Shown piece after piece: positions 62,057 through 64,000 of a stretch of DNA of 64,000 bases (within the stretch, counting starts at the first letter, position 1; each line of letters opens with the position of its first letter). The stretch is taken from NCBI RefSeq assembly GCF_006007885.1, contig NZ_VCRO01000002.1, positions 496,001-560,000 of the forward strand, written 5' to 3'. A program made the position numbers and the translations under genes. The stretch is from Alteribacter natronophilus. Its GTDB lineage: Bacteria > Bacillota > Bacilli > Bacillales > Salisediminibacteriaceae. The notes beneath the pieces were generated by a model, which had not been told where the DNA came from, did not search any database, and saw only the letters and a list, made by a program, of their open reading frames with translations.

Positions 62057-62782
62057 ATGATTGGATGTTTATGTATTCATGGCTTCACAGGAACACCCGA
62101 TGAGGTAAAAGACATCACGCACCACCTCCAGAAACGGGAGGGGTGGCTTGTCTATTCACCGAATCTTCCGGGCCACGGCTCGAAGGATGGGATGAAGGAG
62201 GTTACTTATAAGCACTGGCTGTACGCTGCCAGTGTGGCCATGGAGGAACTGCTGAAACGCTGCGAAAAAGTATATGTGATCGGTTTTTCCATGGGAGGTA
62301 TGCTTGCGGGATTCCTGGCTGCAAAATACCCCGTTGACCGGCTCGTACTGATCAGTTCATCAGCCTATTACCTTAATCCGAAGCAGCTGCTCCAGGACGT
62401 GAAGGACTGGGCGGTGGAAGGCTTTGAAGGGCCTGTTTTTGATCCGGAACTTTATGAATTCTACCGGAGAAAAATTAAGGACACGCCAATTGCCGCTGCG
62501 TATGAGTTTACAAAGGTCGTACGTTCTGCCAGACCCCTTCTGAAGGATATAACAACCCCGACGCTGATTATCCAGGGGGAAAGTGATGAACTCGTACCGC
62601 CGAGGAAAAGTGCGGAGTATCTTTATGAACACATTCAATCTGACGATAAAAGGGTATACTACATTCAAAACGCGAAGCATTACATCTGGTTCGGGAAGCA
62701 AAAAGAGGAACTATTCTCAACGATTGATTCTTTTTTATCCGAGGACAAGGCCCCGCCGGATGCCGGTGAGGGTCTGTGTTGA
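62057..62782 (+). CDS. Alpha/beta hydrolase (carboxylesterase-like)
   Basis: Serine hydrolase of 241 aa. Oxyanion motif IHGFTGTPDE near the N-terminus, nucleophile elbow GFSMGG (about 82-87), Asp in GESDELVPP and His in NAKHYIWF near the C-terminus complete the triad. It resembles the Est30 family but is distinct from the next gene. ATG 62057 has GGATGTG 6 nt upstream; ATG 62042 has no site and would leave a leader of about 11 nt. Substrate unknown. Confidence 0.88.
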   Translation: MIGCLCIHGFTGTPDEVKDITHHLQKREGWLVYSPNLPGHGSKDGMKEVTYKHWLYAASVAMEELLKRCEKVYVIGFSMGGMLAGFLAAKYPVDRLVLISSSAYYLNPKQLLQDVKDWAVEGFEGPVFDPELYEFYRRKIKDTPIAAAYEFTKVVRSARPLLKDITTPTLIIQGESDELVPPRKSAEYLYEHIQSDDKRVYYIQNAKHYIWFGKQKEELFSTIDSFLSEDKAPPDAGEGLC

Positions 62783-62784
62783 AA

Positions 62785-62813
62785 CATGCTCACCAGATCG
62801 CAGGGTGAGCATG
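62785..62813 (+). terminator. Hairpin between the two hydrolases
   Basis: CATGCTCACC/GGTGAGCATG, a perfect 10-bp stem with a 9-nt loop, no T run. Confidence 0.5.
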
Positions 62814-62890
62814 ACTGCCATCATTCTTTGGAAAGGCAGGTGGCAGGCAGGACTTCAGAGACTGGAACAGAAAAAAGGAGAGACTCAGAA

Positions 62891-63640
62891 ATGATGAAAA
62901 TTTCACAGCCAAAACCGTTTACTTTTAAAGGGGGAGACCGTGCTGTTCTGCTGCTGCACGGATTTACGGGAAATTCCGCCGATGTCAGGATGCTTGGACG
63001 GTACCTTGAAAAGCGGGGATATACCTGTCACGCTCCGCAGTATAAAGGGCACGGGGTACCACCGGAGGAACTGGTGCATACAGGGCCTGAAGACTGGTGG
63101 GAGGATGTTCAGGAAGCGTATAACCACCTCAAGGACATGGGGCATGAGGAGATTGCCGTAGCAGGTTTGTCCCTCGGTGGTGTATTTTCCCTTAAGCTTG
63201 GGTACACACTACCAGTAAAGGGAATTGTGCCGATGTGTGCCCCAATGTACATTAAAAGTGAAGAAACGATGTATCAGGGAGTACTTGAGTATGCACGTAA
63301 GTTTAAACGCTACGAAAAAAAGCCGGAAGAGCAGATTGAGAAAGAAATGAAGGAATTTGAAAAAACGCCGATGAATACGTTAAAGGCACTGCAGGAACTC
63401 AATCAGGAAGTAAGGGATCATGTGGATATGATCTATGCACCGGTCTTCGTCGTCCAGGCAAGACACGATGAAATGATTGATACTGACAGTGCGAACATCA
63501 TCTACAGCGAAGTGGAATCGGACCAGAAGGACCTTAAATGGTACGAGGAGTCCGGCCACATTATTACACTTGATAAAGAAAAGGATCAGCTGCACGAAGA
63601 TGTCTACCAGTTCCTCGAGAGTCTGGACTGGAACGACTGA
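62891..63640 (+). CDS. est: Carboxylesterase Est30-type
   Basis: Serine carboxylesterase of 249 aa, very close to Geobacillus Est30 by recalled sequence: [18 protein letters not shown], nucleophile elbow GLSLGG (about 94-99), Asp in QARHDEMID and His in ESGHIITLD. Acts on short-chain esters in vitro; natural role unclear. ATG 62891 has AAGGAG about 10 nt upstream. The secG-est-rnr order matches B. subtilis, where the gene is yvaK. Confidence 0.95.
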   Translation: MMKISQPKPFTFKGGDRAVLLLHGFTGNSADVRMLGRYLEKRGYTCHAPQYKGHGVPPEELVHTGPEDWWEDVQEAYNHLKDMGHEEIAVAGLSLGGVFSLKLGYTLPVKGIVPMCAPMYIKSEETMYQGVLEYARKFKRYEKKPEEQIEKEMKEFEKTPMNTLKALQELNQEVRDHVDMIYAPVFVVQARHDEMIDTDSANIIYSEVESDQKDLKWYEESGHIITLDKEKDQLHEDVYQFLESLDWND

Positions 63641-63680
63641 ATCCGCAGCATGTGATTTTTCAGGGAAGGGAGCGGTTATC

Positions 63681-64000
63681 ATGACAGACCTGAGCAAAGA
63701 ATACGTGCTTGATTATATGAGAGATCAGGCAGACAAGCCACTTTCGGTAAAAGATCTGGAAGAGGCACTGGAAATCAGCGATTCCTCACAGTTTAAGGAG
63801 TTTGTTAAGCTTTTGAACGAACTGGAAGAGGAAGGACAGCTGGTGCGGACAAGGAGTAACCGGTACGGGCTTCCGGAACGGATGAATCTTGTACGCGGTT
63901 CGGTTATCATGCACGCAAAAGGATTTGCATTTGTACGCACCGGTGAAGGGCATGACGATGTTTATATTTCAGCTTCAGAGATGAACAGTGCCATGAACAG
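63681..64000 (+). CDS. rnr: Ribonuclease R, N-terminal part (partial)
   Basis: The window holds the first 106 codons of a 3'-5' exoribonuclease. An N-terminal winged-helix region (about 1-65, VKDLEEALEISDSSQFKEF) leads into the first cold-shock domain (RGSVIMHAKGFAFVR, then DDVYISASEMNSAM). AAGGGAG stands 8 nt before ATG 63681. In Bacillus smpB normally follows; it lies outside. Confidence 0.93.
   Translation, partial: MTDLSKEYVLDYMRDQADKPLSVKDLEEALEISDSSQFKEFVKLLNELEEEGQLVRTRSNRYGLPERMNLVRGSVIMHAKGFAFVRTGEGHDDVYISASEMNSAMN

Overview
The window looks like a core chromosome segment of a low-to-moderate GC Gram-positive bacterium of the Bacillaceae. Gene order follows the Bacillus subtilis blocks closely: hpf-secA-prfB-(DUF2179)-cccB-ftsE-ftsX-ctpB-minJ-uvrB-uvrA-yvlBCD-hprK-lgt-yvoD-ppaX-yvoF-hisZGDBHAFI-yvcD-trxB-yvcI-rapZ-glmR-whiA-crh, then sigL-cggR-gapA-pgk-tpiA-gpmI-eno and secG-est-rnr. 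Shine-Dalgarno sites are strong and TTG/GTG starts are common. Many proteins are rich in Asp/Glu (for example the cytochrome c551 linker), which suggests a salt- or alkali-adapted relative; this is inference only. No rRNA, tRNA, prophage, transposase or CRISPR array was seen.

Layout. 1-4.9 kb: sugar and maltodextrin genes (end of a secreted protein, a ROK kinase, a neopullulanase, mannose-6-phosphate isomerase) with a CcpA-type operator. 5-8.4 kb: small genes (coiled-coil protein, SSB, cold-shock protein) and the ribosome hibernation factor behind a sigma-H promoter. 8.7-27 kb: SecA, RF2 with its programmed frameshift, cytochrome c551, FtsEX with an M23 hydrolase, CtpB, MinJ and UvrBA. 27.5-29.4 kb: envelope-stress genes yvlB-yvlC-yvlD behind a sigma-W-type promoter. 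29.5-33.9 kb: hprK operon. 34-35 kb: a Ca2+/H+ antiporter on the minus strand. 35.3-41.9 kb: complete eight-gene histidine operon. 42.3-49.3 kb: TPR protein, thioredoxin reductase, Nudix hydrolase, rapZ-glmR-whiA and crh. 49.4-50 kb: clpP under a CtsR operator. 50.3-59.6 kb: sigma-54, glutaredoxin, then cggR and the five lower-glycolysis genes. 60.4-64 kb: an oxidoreductase, secG, two alpha/beta hydrolases and the start of rnr.

How the genes connect. HprK, Crh, CggR, a cre-like site and GlmR form much of the carbon-status control set, and the glycolytic operon they report on lies in the same window. FtsEX, the M23 hydrolase, MinJ, CtpB, RapZ, GlmR and WhiA concern division and envelope growth. 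Recognisable stress promoters or operators sit before hpf (sigma-H), yvlB (sigma-W), clpP (CtsR) and uvrB (LexA).

The least explained content is intergenic: three arrays of short words repeated every 20-27 bp (1.8, 48.9 and 59.8 kb), a family of MITE-like elements with inverted ends inserted between genes at seven or more places, and a duplicated hairpin unit ending in a 19-bp perfect palindrome upstream of yvlB. No clearly new multi-gene system was found.
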